Below the pieces are notes generated by a model. That model did no database searches and was not told where the DNA came from. It was given only the letters and a program-made list of their open reading frames with translations. The translations under genes were made by a program, and so were the position numbers. Of a stretch of DNA of 64,000 nt, positions 32,344 to 43,501 are shown in pieces; positions within the stretch are counted from its first letter, which is position 1; every line of letters starts with the position of its first letter. Source of the DNA: Gigaspora rosea (lineage: Eukaryota > Glomeromycota > Glomeromycetes > Diversisporales > Gigasporaceae); assembly GCA_003550325.1 (NCBI GenBank), contig QKWP01000255.1, forward strand, positions 219,474 to 283,473, given 5' to 3'.

Positions 32344-33329
32344 GAAACTCAAAAAAAAAGACTCCGACTACAATATCTACTGTAGTTGTGACTGATACTA
32401 CTAATACTTGCAAGCCACTTAAAATAGGGTGGGTGGGTGTTACTAAAAAAAAACAAGATTTTAGGCTTTGAATTTTCAAGGCTGAATTCGAAATTCCAAA
32501 AGCCGGCAATCACCTGGTTTAGCATGATTTACACAATATTTATATAAAATCAATATTAACTGTTAAATCTTTTTTAGCAAATTAATTCTTTTACCTTTTG
32601 TGTTGATAAAACAATTGCTAGAGCTATTTGGATAAGTAGATTTAGTCAAGCAAAAAATTTCATCTCTAATTATGAGCAATAGGGCCTCTGACTATATTTG
32701 TTGTGAGACTAAATAGGCTCATAATTACCATTAGGTAGCTCAGTACTTAAGCAAAAGTGATTGTTTGGTCTGCAAAAATATGTTATTTACTATATTTATT
32801 CTTTATAATAAATAGCTTTTTTAGGTGCAGTTATAACCTTTAAAGGTAGGCCTAGGATCCGACTGTTACCTCCCTAAAAGCTATTTTTTTTTATATTTAT
32901 AAAATGTTCATCGAATTTGGTCAAGATTTAAAATTTATTTTTATTACATATACATATCGGGTACCCAATATATGTAAGATTAGCCAAACTATATGATATA
33001 TATATCTGATATGATAGGTTACCATTTTATCTATATTTTAATTATAGTCATATGGTACCCGATAGATATCTGATATATCAGTTTTTGATCTGTGTATATA
33101 AAAAATTTTTTATTGAAATTTTAAAGATACAGTACAAAATCTACTCTTTAATCTATAATAAAAAAAATAAAAGACATTCTCATGTAAAATAAAAACGAAT
33201 TTGAATAGTAAATATAAAAATAAAAGTTAAGTATCATAAAATTTTTTTTTTATCTTTTGTATTCTATTAATATATGTTTTATACAAATATTAATACTTTT
33301 TTTTTTTAACTCCAACATAAACGTTCATG

Positions 33330-35462
33330 ATTGATGAGTTTTCTTTTAAAAACAATAAGTCATGAACCATATCGGGGCTTAAACGGTTACGTTTATCTGT
33401 TAGAACGTTTCCAGCACTAGAAAAGAGTCTTTCAGAAGGGACTGAAGTTGCAGACATGGCAAGAAAAATCTTTGCCTGCTTAGCAAGAAGTGGTAAAGTG
33501 CCTTGATTTTCTTTCTACCAACTTAAAAGGGTTGCAATTTACATATAACAGATCCGTAAGCTCATACTTGGGGATTGGTGAAATGGAAAAATACACTTGC
33601 AGCTCCGTATCAATAGGTGAGGTTAATTCTGTTTCATCATCGTAAAATGAAGACATATCAGATGTTAAACCAACTGTATTTGATACATTTGTTTCATCTG
33701 ATGAATATATAGAAAGATTAATGCTTCTTCTTAACTCATCTATTACTTCATTTCTTTCATCAGATGATACACCTGATAACAATTTGAAATGAGGGTCTAA
33801 AATTGTAGCAAGCCATCCGATTATATTAGGATTTTCCCAGCGATTTAATATTGAATTGTAAAGACATTCACATGTTTCAATAACTGATGAATGGGTAAGC
33901 TGATTTTCTATATGATCAAGATGTTTAAAAAGGCGTTTTATAGTCGGGTATACCATTCCTAATGTTGGATACTAATTTCCTCCCATGTAGACAGATGCAC
34001 ATATAAAAGGATAGAGAAGATTACATAATTCTAATAATCCTTGCCAGTCTTCGTCTGTGATTATTTTTCTTTTAAACTATTTCCATTTGGTCTAACTATT
34101 CTATCAGGATCTTTTACCAGGTTCTCAGCTAATGCAACAATTGCTTTATGAAGATTTATTAGCCTTTGGAGAAGAAGATACGTGGAATTCCAAGTGTAGC
34201 AGTGTCACTTGATATGGGTTCCAATATAATATTTGACTTATTTGTTAAATTTGATGTATGCTTTATTTTTATTTAGTTCAGCTTGAATATTACGGAAGCG
34301 TGGCCTATACTTATCATGATTAACAATGAAATTATTTATTGATTTAGCTTTGTCTATTAAAGCATGGCTTTGTTTTAACCCATCTGTGATTGCAAGATGA
34401 ATTGTGTGGGCTGCACATCTGAGATGAGTAGTTCCTAATTGCCTGATCACCTTTACCATTGATAAAGCATTATCTGTAGTTACTGAAAACAATTTATTTT
34501 CTATATCCCAATTAGTAAGAACTTTGTGCAAGAAGTCTTCAATACAATCCCCTGTATGAGGATATTCAAAATTTTCTATAGTAATTAATGCTTGATGTAT
34601 TACAAAGTTCTTTGCAAGCCAATGAGCAGTCACTCCAATAAACGGAACATGGTTTTGGGTCCACAAATCTGTTGTAAAACATACAGATATCATTGTTTCA
34701 TTTATTAATTGATTTAAATTTGATCGTGTATATATTATTGATTCTGCAATTTTTTTTTAATGTATTAGTACAGGGAGCACCAAATCGCAGATTAATTTCG
34801 TAGCAGAAATCTTTAAATCTGTCATGATTAATACAGTCTAAAGGTAACATAGCCTCGATTAACCAAGCTACTAAATGATAAGTCACACGTGTTTGTTTTT
34901 CTTCAGGAAGTGGTTGAGTTATTGTAGCATGTTTATCTAATATGGAGTTAATTGTTGTTTGTATTTTGTTTTTACCCGAAGATACTATAGGTGCATCTAA
35001 TTTTTGGTCTTTAAATATTCTGTGTACGGTACATAAATGTAAAGCGATATTGGTAACTAAAGTAGTAGGTTGGAATACAGTTTTACATCGCTCAATATTA
35101 CCATTGCCATCATCTATATCTACTTTACAATATTTAAATTTCGTAGCTTTATCACGCCTTGTGTAATGCTATACCCAGCTTTCATTTGATTTATTTTTAT
35201 GCATAGAAATTACATTTTTTCTTTTTGCAGGTATTTGTAAAGAACGAGATATAGTGGATGGCAAAGATGCTTCTGATGAAGTTTCATTTTGTTCAGGAAT
35301 TATATTATTATCAGATTCTTCTGGACTAGAATCTTTACTTTCAGTAACACCCTCATATGACAAGAAATTATCTATGGAGGTTTGTTTTTTTGATGACTGT
35401 GCTTGTTCGATTTGTGAGGTTTCATGATCAGAAAGGTCTATAGTATCCAATAAATTTGACAT
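33330..35462 (-). pseudogene. hAT transposase, broken
   Basis: In minus-strand order: a Ser/Glu-rich N-terminus (35169-35462) and a BED-like zinc-finger region (ESWV, stop, HYTRRDKATKFKYC). Next come a helical segment with TYHLVAWLIEAMLPLD (34698-34886) and the catalytic start CFTTDLWTQNHVPFIGVTAHWL (34238-34693). The C-terminal hAT dimerisation domain follows, with LDPHFKLLS (33480-33956) and SVPSERLFSSAGNVLTDKRN ending near 33330. Lesions are a TAG at about 35170 (Trp expected), a frameshift in the A-run at 34757, stops between 34237 and 33957, and a frameshift near 33490. The protein would bind the terminal repeats and excise the element; it is inactive here. Confidence 0.92.
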
Positions 35463-35781
35463 CGTAGTATGAGATAAATCAATTTAGAAGAGAATACTTC
35501 TTTATATAAAAGTGAAAGGCATTAATAATTATATTCGTATAGATAAATACAAGGGGCTCGTAATATTTGTTTGATGAAAGAGCGCATTAAAATATATAAT
35601 TAGCAAAAGTTAAATTTTATTTATGTTGATATTTACTTTAATTAAAATTATAATAAAAATTAAATCGTAAAATTATTTAAGTATTTTTTTTATTATCGCT
35701 ATTACATATTTTTCAAAGACTTTTTACTTATGAAACAGGTTTTCTTACTAAACTAGCAGAAGTTTTTTTTTTTTACAGCTG

Positions 35782-35952
35782 TTTAGTGCATCAGAAGTGC
35801 GTCGAGTATGACCCGGGTTTATGTGAAGAAAGCGTTGAGAATACAAAGCAAAATTTTCAATTATATTATATAGTTAGAAATTCGCTTTGTATTTTCAACG
35901 CAGGAGGATGTTTTCCTTATGTAAACCCGAGTCACACTCGACGCACTCCTGA
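35782..35952. mobile_element. Foldback MITE within the hAT element
   Basis: Inverted arms read AAGTGCGTCGAGTATGACCC and, from the other side, AGTGCGTCGAGTGTGACTCG, continuing through GGGTTTA and CAAAGC. ACAGCTGTT occurs just outside both arms. The element lies between the transposase start and the right end of the hAT transposon. No open frame. Confidence 0.6.
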
Positions 35953-36447
35953 CAGCTGTTAAAAATCGAAAAAGACCTCTGCTATCTAAACTTTGTATTT
36001 GAAACATCACGCATAGAGATATAAATGATCTTTATTGATAGCTTATGCTAATGTTTAAAATCCAAATATTTGTAAATAAACATTGCTCGTTTTATATTAA
36101 TAAAAATTTTTAATCTAACTCTAATTGCATAATTTGTTTGTAATAGTCGATTGAGAAAGCAGCATGCAATTTACTTCCTGCTTTAACATATAATTTGAAT
36201 AATTAATGTATTTAAATGATTATTATAAAAGGTTTAAACTATACGTGCTTTGATCAAGTTTTATTTGATACTGAAATCATATCATACATTTCTATAAAAG
36301 GCTAAATGCTAATTAAAAATTTACGATTTTCAGGTAGGTTAGTCTAAATCGGGTCTTTAGTCGACTAAGCTGACTTTTTGAAAAATCGACCGACTTAGTC
36401 GGCTAAGTCGACTAAGTCGACTAACTCTGAGTCGACTAATATCCCTA

Positions 36448-36983
36448 ATCATATCTATGGAGTTTTACCTTATATTGCACCAGAGTTCTTCCAAAAAACA
36501 ATCATATATTCCAAGCACCAAAAACAGACCAAGTCTAAACTTTCGAAGACGGACAAAGCAAGCAAAAGTAAGACCCAAATAGAGATTCTATTTTTTTTAC
36601 AACAAAAAAAAAAGGAGAAACTATCGTACTTAACCTACAAAATCGACAAGACAAAGGCCCTACCGGAACAAAACCATGCCAAGAACGAGATGAATATACT
36701 GATACTAATTCAATACCAGGACCCCACAAGACAAAAAGTAACTACCGAAAAACAAGAATTGGATGGCCAAGCTACACTACCAAAGACCCTTATGAACAGC
36801 AGAATCAACGACCACCTTGTGTTAGTAAAGAACCAGACAAGATCCACGAAGCAGAAAGAAAGCTCTACTGACGGCAAGACACACCGAAAAATGTCAGAGC
36901 CAACAAAACCTAAAAAAAGAAACTACGTGGATGAAAAATTTGAAGCTCAATTACGCAGAAACACTCAAAGCAACGAATATTAA
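36448..36983 (+). pseudogene. Kinase remnant (APE motif) running into an unknown open frame
   Basis: Directly right of the hAT end, the plus strand reads HIYGVLPYIAPE, the activation-segment end of a protein kinase, in phase with the DLG half at 29440-29525. The same frame stays open for about 176 codons to 36983. After APEFFQK it does not resemble a kinase C-lobe and is Lys/Gln/Thr-rich (for example MSEPTKPKKRNYVDEKFEAQ), so a frameshift or fusion is likely. Whether the later part is ever translated is unknown. Confidence 0.5.
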
Positions 36984-37331
36984 AAATGACACTTACCTCC
37001 ACAACGTAAACTTGCGCAAATGATGAATTCGAAAGAAAGTGCAAATGGAAAAAAAATGATGACACCAAAATAAATATACAACAAAGATTTTAATACCTAC
37101 TATGATGAAATGTCCACAAACTCCAAGAACAATGACAGTTCTAAGTTCAGTACCCTAGAAAAAAGAAAGAGTTAACATAAGTGTTAACCGAAAAAATTTT
37201 TAATTTAAATTATACATAATCTTCTAGTATAACATAATGACTATTACCATATTACTATAATCATTATGATTATTATTTAGACAGATTTTCCCTATTTTTA
37301 TTTTTTTATTATTTTTTTTTCTACTACAAAA

Positions 37332-37625
37332 ATGACAACTGTAGTAGATCTAGTTTTACAAGAATTAACAGAAACAGAACCAGCCAATGTAATAGTTGAA
37401 TCTCCTCCTTATCATAGGCAAGATAGAACTAAAAAGAAAGTTCAACAAATATATCGAGCTTTGAGAAGCACTGCAAGACAAAGAAAGAGTGAGATTATTC
37501 ATATTAGGACCTTAGTCTATGCTTACTATTTAGGAGAACTTTTGGAAATCAAACCTAAAATTCCAGCCCAAAGAACAGTTTTAGCAAACCTCCTAACCAA
37601 ATACTATGAAATGGCTTTTACTTGA
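37332..37625 (+). CDS. Hypothetical small protein, probably truncated by a stop
   Basis: A 97-codon frame (MTTVVDLVLQELTETEPANV at its start) with a helical core RALRSTARQRKSEIIHIRTL and VYAYYLGELLEIKPKI. After the TGA at 37623 the same frame continues coding-like for 30 codons (TYKIFSPYGIKAIYRTKFLT), so the stop may be a CGA to TGA lesion. No domain is recognised. It lies between the kinase remnant and an LTR, so it could be a host or a transposon gene. Confidence 0.45.
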   Translation: MTTVVDLVLQELTETEPANVIVESPPYHRQDRTKKKVQQIYRALRSTARQRKSEIIHIRTLVYAYYLGELLEIKPKIPAQRTVLANLLTKYYEMAFT

Positions 37626-37919
37626 ACTTACAAAATATTTTCACCATATGGTATAAAAGCTATCTACAGAACTAAGTTCTTAACCTTATCCAATATTTCA
37701 AGACTATGCACCTCAGATCTTATCTTTTTTTGTTAAGTTCTCATGAAATTCGAAAATAAGTCCGAGAGAATATTAACCTATAGAAATTACTATAAAACAC
37801 AAAATTAATCATAACTTTTAATCTAGTGATCAGAATTGAATGAAACGATTACTATTTGAATCAGCTTGCTGAAATGGTTCTAACAAGCTATAAATCATCC
37901 CAATATGATTACTGGATGA

Positions 37920-38776
37920 GGGTGGCAATCAAATCGCCAACAATCACTTCACAGACATCAACCTACACCAACAATCATTTTACCGACAAGCTTTTTTTAC
38001 TGACACAAAATTCGCCGATACTTGATTTACTGACAAGTTCCTTTTCACCAACAAGTTGATTTTACCGACACACACTTCACCGACAGGCTCATTTTACTGA
38101 AAATAGAATATATCGACAAGCTTATTCTACCGACAATACAATTCATCGACAATATGATTTGCTGACAATACAATTGCTGACAATACAACTCGTTGAATAA
38201 ACTACTAAGAATAATTACGTATTATGCAATTTATTAATAATGACAATAAAAATTGCACATTTTATTAATGATGATAATAATAATTACGGTATTGTCACAG
38301 CTAATGCTGAAGCTATTACCTATTTTGATATAAAATTTTAAAATTTTCTTTGGATGTTTTTTTTCGTCTTTGTCTTATAGAGTTAGGGTAGAGTTTGGGT
38401 ATAGATTTCATATTTATAGAGTATATATGGATTTTAGCAGTGCTTATAGTTTCAAATCGAGACCCTATAACTTCAGCATCGACCATGATATTTAAGGCAT
38501 CTGGCGAATTGTTTGTCGGCAAATTGATTGTTGGTGAATTGTATTGTCGGTAGAATAATCTTGTCGGTAAATTCTATATTTGGTAAAATGAGTTTGTCGG
38601 TAAGTTGATTTTGTCAGTAAAATTAACTATCAGTGAATTGTGTGTCAGTAAAATCAACGTGTCAGTGAAAACATGCTTGTCGGCAAATCGAGTGTCGGCG
38701 AGTTATTTGTCGGTAAAATGGTTGTCGATCTAGTGTTATGTTTGTGAAGTGATTGTTGGTAAAATAATACGAATCC
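37920..38776. mobile_element. 857 bp Foldback-like element with 9 bp target duplication
   Basis: Inserted into the LTR with duplication ACTGGATGA (37911-37919) and ACTAGATGA (38777-38785); the related LTR has the single copy ACTGGATGA. Both arms are arrays of 15-20 bp units with a CCGACAA core (TTTTACCGACAAG type), in opposite orientation, around a middle of about 330 bp. Long inverted arms made of short direct repeats plus a 9 bp duplication recall Drosophila Foldback elements and Mutator relatives. No transposase. Confidence 0.75.
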
Positions 38777-38996
38777 ACTAGATGATGAGATCGGAACCAA
38801 TTACAATCAATATAGGATTTGCAATTTGATTGGCTAGACAATCTACTGCGCGAATGCTATCAGATCTGTCAGATCTAGCAGATGTCATATTTATAGCATA
38901 TATTCTAGATATTTTATTTATTATACATATATTATTTATTTCATATATTACTTTTCTATTATATATACTATATATTTTATTAATAATAGTTATAGC

Positions 38997-39131
38997 TAGT
39001 GTTGGGCTCTGGACCAAAAGTCCACTTTACTGGACTTATAAACTGGACTACTGGACTTATAAGTCCAGTGGACTATTTATAAGTCCAGTTCCAGTTCAAT
39101 TTTACTAGACTTATAAGCGAGACCAACACTG
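38997..39131. mobile_element. 135 bp hAT MITE
   Basis: Ends TAGTGTTGGGCTC and (reverse) CAGTGTTGGTCTC; flanked by GTTATAGC on both sides (38989-38996, 39132-39139). The uninterrupted LTR at 14250 has one copy of the target. The interior repeats GGACTTATAAGTCCAG motifs. The 8 bp duplication and CAGTGTTGG ends fit hAT. Confidence 0.85.
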
Positions 39132-39475
39132 GTTATAGCATATATTATACATGTAGTCGATATAGTTTGTTACATTTGTGAAAAAACAAAATGTATAAAA
39201 GCAGCTGATGTGGACCCCAAGTTCAACATCAAGTCTTCATACTCTTTCACTAATAAATATATTTATTTATTACATAAATTAAACGATTATTAGTATCCTT
39301 ATATACTTTTAATTGTAGCCTTTTTCGTAATTGCAAATTGCCTTAAATCTTTTTTGTTAAGTTTTATTATCCGACTTAGATATATCACAGTAACAAAGTG
39401 AGGTACACAAAGTGTTCACTATCTAAGATCGCTCTAGTTATCTAATATCTTTGAAGAAGTGGATATAGGATAACA

Positions 39476-39705
39476 GTATATAGTAAAAAAAATCAAATTA
39501 CCTCACTTTAAAGCTTAATTTCTTTACAACCAGTGGTCCAATTTGGCTCAAATTTTAACTATATCTTTATCATATGCACATTAATGCACTTTGCACTTGC
39601 GAAGTATCAGCTTATAGAACTGTATATTGGTTGCAAAATTATTTAAAATATCTTTTTTTTTAAAAAAAATTTTTGGTTTTTTTTTTTAAATACAGTAAAT
39701 TGTAC
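39476..39705. other. AT-rich stretch left of the SINE
   Basis: No gene. Contains a poly(A)/poly(T) junction near 39650-39690. Confidence 0.4.
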
Positions 39706-39716
39706 ATGCTTAATTA

Positions 39717-40349
39717 ATTATTTTTTTTTATTTTTTTTAACCCTTTAGCTCTACTGGCAGTTGGGTGTGTTTGGCACTTATTTATTTATTTCATTATTAA
39801 AGGTCATTTTTGTACATATATCGTAAATTTCCTAATCTATACCTCCCTCCAACCATTCGTTTTTCCTGACTGACTCTAGCAAGTCCACCATGTCTAGTGC
39901 CCGTACCCAATAGATCATAAGCAGCTTTAAGAAACTACATACTCCACCAGATCGTTATATTGGTCGACCATTTATCATCTACCTCGGGAGCCACTTCCTT
40001 CTTTAGTTAGTGTAGCATTCGGTCCTGATTTCTTGCTTTTTAATTCAGTTGAAACCCTTGTCTTTTTATTCTCGTTTGTTTTGTTCGTTTATAGTAGATG
40101 GTCTTATGTTTACGACATTTCTTGTCAGATTTTTTCCTTTTCTAGATGCCGCATGACCCCGTGGCTATGTCATGCAGCTTATTGTTGTTGTAGTACCATG
40201 TCTGTAAATGGGGGAGATGTTTGACGCCTCGTTGTAGATCTTTGTTATTCGTGATTCTAACATAGTTTTTGTCATCTACTAGACTCAAATCGGCGACCTT
40301 GCGAATATGACCTTGGAGCGCTAACCACTGCGCTATCCAACCCAGAGTT
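39717..40349 (-). mobile_element. tRNA-derived SINE with target duplication
   Basis: The minus strand begins with a tRNA-like head that contains an A box (TAGCGCAGTGG) and, 45 bp on, a B-box-like GATTTGAGTC, i.e. an internal pol III promoter. About 550 bp of unrelated body follow, ending in an A-rich tail (AAAAAAAATAAAAAAAAA). ATGCTTAATTA flanks both ends (39706-39716, 40350-40360). It would depend on a LINE for mobility. The cloverleaf beyond the boxes is not convincing, so it is not called as a tRNA gene. Confidence 0.8.
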
Positions 40350-40360
40350 ATGCTTAATTA

Positions 40361-42320
40361 TTAAAATAAAACAATGTTAAAACAATAAAAATATTATAAT
40401 AAATTAGATTAAGACCTATTTTATTTGATACTAAAAAATTTTTAATAATTAATTAAGAAAAAAAAATTTTTCCTTAGTGTCAAAATTATGAAATTTTTTG
40501 AGATACAAATCTTTCTGCACTGGGCCATATAAATTTTTAAAGTTTATCCAAAAACACTGTTTACTTTTGGTGCAATGTCTATTTTGGCATACTAAAGATT
40601 TTTAATGATATCTTGTAAACTATTAATCGAAATTACATAGTTTTGGTGCTATTCAATTTATCATAATAGACAAGTTAGATAGTACTAAAATTATGTGATT
40701 TTGATCAATAGTTCACAAGATATTATCATTTAACCAAAATAACTATGTAAAGCAAAATTTTGAAATTAATATAAAAATCGTAATTATTTTTAATAAAAAT
40801 TAGATTAGTTATACTTATTAATTTTCATCTTAAGTGATATAAAAATCTTAACGATTTTGTGATACTGTAATTAGATTTTAATAATTTTGGGCTCATTGGA
40901 ACTGTCTCTTCAAGACAGATATTTTGGTAATAAAATCATCCAAAACAGACTGGCCTATCAAAATTTATTTATAATTTTGTGCTAATTTACAAAGATTATA
41001 TATATATAAGTTATTTTGGTTAAATGATAATATCTTGTGAACTATCAGTTAGAATTGTATGATTTTGATATCATTCAATTCATTTTGATGAGACAAATCA
41101 AATAGTATCAAAATTACATAAAATATTATTAGTGTGCCAAATTAGGTACTGTGCCAAATTAGGCATATCTACCTTATATAACAATTTAGTAGAGCACATG
41201 AGCATTATTTCAAACCTATTTATGCTATTTTTAGAAAGTGCAATTTTCAAAATAAGGGGTATGCCATTTATCACATAATATTTTTTACTTAATAGCTACC
41301 TATCCATGTATAGTATAATCACCCTAATCTCAATTCTGATTGGTTAATATGACAACTAATATTTATAATATCTCTAATATTATATAAATATATATAATAT
41401 TAAATAACTCTTGATTAACTAGTTTATTATACATGATTTTACTACCAAAATGTTCATCTCAATAAGATGATTCTAACAAGCCCAAAACCATTAAATCCAA
41501 TTACAGGATTATAAGATCACTAAGGTTTTGCATTATTTTTTTTTAATATTTGGTTATCATATTGCAACTTTATTTATCACTTATATAACACTAGTACAAA
41601 ATGGTTTACCCAACTCTAAGTTTGTTAATATTATAAAGTGCGACCCACCCAGATATTATTAAAGATCCTTAAGAGTGACCTGCTATATCAAACATTTCTC
41701 TCATTGTAAAACTCTTTATCTCTATAAATTTAGAGTTTTGAATCACTGATTGGAGTTTGCTACCTATTATAACCACATACTTTTTTAACTCTCTTCTTCT
41801 AACTTTTTGAATAGCAAAATTCTACCAAAAAAAGAAACATATATAGAAATTAAAGAAAAAATAAAAAGGAAGGATAAACTATACTACCTAAACAAAAAAC
41901 CAAAATACTATCAAATAAAAATAAAAAGAAAGAAGAGGAAGTCAAAAAGTAAACAGCTATAATAGCACTATTTATATCTATGCTAGTAATAAAAATTATA
42001 TAATACTCACAAGCAAATGCTCCACCTAAGTATTATATATACATATATAAAAAGAAAAGAAAAATAAACTATATCTAAAAGAAAATTCTAAAAAAAAAAT
42101 TCATTTCAACTTTAACTCCAAAATATTTTATATATCATTTATTGTTTATTTTAAAGGGCCTAATTTTATTTGTAACTTGGTTTCAACTTGGTAGACACAT
42201 TTCTAATTTAGAAAAAATAAACACCACTAATCTTTTAGAGGGGTAAGCTAAATTTTCTACTTTTTGGCAAAATTTTGTAAAGTCCAAAGGGAGTAGAACA
42301 ACACTTGTATCAAATTTAAA
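40361..42320. other. AT-rich region without recognisable genes
   Basis: No supported coding sequence. Holds several copies of a dispersed motif around GACAAATC...GGTACCAAAAT (about 40600-40740, 41030-41110, 41440-41490). Confidence 0.4.
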
Positions 42321-42327
42321 AGAAAGT

Positions 42328-42552
42328 ATACTATATTCTATTATGAATAAGCACCCTTTTTTTAAAATTTTTAACTCAATGATCTTAACAACTATCTGAT
42401 CAAACTTAACAAAAATTTATTTATTTAAATTTAATAAATCTATAAAATTTAAATAAATAAATTTTTATTAAATTTGATTAGATAGTTGTTAAGATCATTG
42501 AGTTTAAAATTCCAAAAAAGGAGTGTTTATTCATGATACGATATGATATTCT
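42328..42552. mobile_element. Palindromic MITE of about 225 bp
   Basis: Two arms are complementary over about 100 bp: TTATGAATAAGCACCC...AACTCAATGATCTTAACAAC and its complement, with AAATTTAAATAAATAAATTT around the centre near 42440. The outer edges are uncertain by some bases and no target duplication was fixed. Confidence 0.65.
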
Positions 42553-42894
42553 AGACAATATTCTAGATAAAACTCATTTTTTTGTTGTTTTTACTATTTA
42601 CTACAGGATATTTCATCAATGGAAATGCTTTTAGCTTTTCACCAAAATTTCTCATACAAAGATACCACCTCCTGCCAGTTATCTTGTAAGAAGATGCTTT
42701 GGTTTGTATGCTGAATATACAAAGAAGTTCCAGAAGAAAGTTGATTTTTATAGAAACTATATTTCTGTATTATCCTACTATATATTAAGTATATACAACG
42801 CTCTAACAAAAAACTTTTTGTTTTTCTTTAGTAGGAAAATTTGGTTCAAATGATCACTTAAAAGAGTATGATAAGGTTTTGTATTATTATATAT

Positions 42895-43501
42895 TGTTAT
42901 AGAATAAGTTTTGGTTAATTTTGGTAAAAATTAGTTGAAAAATTAAAAATTAATAAGGAAATATTGTAATAACTGTATTTAGTAATTGTAATATGCAAAA
43001 ACAATACACAATGATGCTTAGTAACACTTAACAACGCTTAGCAATACTTAATAACGCTTAGCATGCTTAATGCCACTTAGTGATACTTAATGATGCTTAG
43101 TGATACTTAATGATACTTAGTGATGCTTAATGATATTTAGTGAAGCTTAGCTCATTAGATATATAAACTGTCAATATTTTTCTTAGTTTTAGGGGATCTA
43201 GCCATTGTATTTCATATTTACCTTTATATCTATTTATCTTTATCTATTATTATTAATAAGCTCTTGGGATTTCTAAAGAACAGACATCTTGAAATAGCCC
43301 TTTTGTTAAATTAATAAACTGTCTATTATCTATTGTTGTATTTTACCAAACTTCCTTAAAGAAGTGTATAGTTTTTTACAGATATAAAGTAAACTATACT
43401 TCCCTCTTGCACACTGCTTCATGCCCATACAAAAAAGGAATTTCAGAAGCAGTGTGATTGTTACTTTATCAGATTTAAAGAAGGAATTCAGTACTGTAAC
43501 A
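42895..43501 (+). mobile_element. 5' LTR of the plus-strand Ty3/gypsy copy
   Basis: Begins TGTTATAGAATAAG and ends GTACTGTAACA, 607 bp, homologous to the LTRs of the minus-strand element. The 10 bp repeat run is at about 43010-43150. The primer binding site TGGTGCCTTCTAGC starts at 43504. Divergence from the minus copy is high. Confidence 0.85.

Larger units (their letters stand above)
29526..36447 (-). mobile_element. 6.9 kb hAT transposon with cargo
   Basis: Terminal inverted repeats are TAGGGGTATTAGTCGAT on the left and (reverse) TAGGGATATTAGTCGAC on the right, with subterminal GTCGGCTAAGTC repeats on both sides. The target duplication is ATCGTATC (29518-29525) and ATCATATC (36448-36455), one transition apart. 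A hAT transposase remnant lies at 33330-35462 on the minus strand. The 3.8 kb on its downstream side hold sequence not expected in a hAT element: an RsmH-like fragment, 49 bp GC-richer repeats and a large direct duplication. The insertion separates two halves of a kinase exon. Confidence 0.75.
37771..39475 (+). mobile_element. Solo-like LTR of the 13898 family with two nested insertions
   Basis: Without the insertions at 37920-38776 and 38997-39131, the block is a close relative of the LTR at 13898-14612, from TATTAACCTATAG (TGTTGACC with two G to A changes) to GGATATAGGATAACA. No internal region follows. The 5 bp flanks (GAGAA, GTATA) do not match, so a clean solo-LTR history is not proven. 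Confidence 0.75.

Noticed and set aside
29700..33070. A nested element bounded by TACCCGATATG and CATATCGGGTACC motifs inside the hAT transposon
   Set aside because: The motif is short, occurs a third time near 33056, and no matching flanks were found.
38100..38770. CRISPR-like spacing of CCGACAA units
   Set aside because: The units are degenerate, inverted between the two arms and bounded by a 9 bp target duplication, as in a Foldback element.
40284..40349. A tRNA gene on the minus strand
   Set aside because: A and B boxes are present, but the B box is weak and no convincing acceptor stem is seen. The head continues into a 550 bp body with an A-rich tail and target duplication, so it is a SINE.
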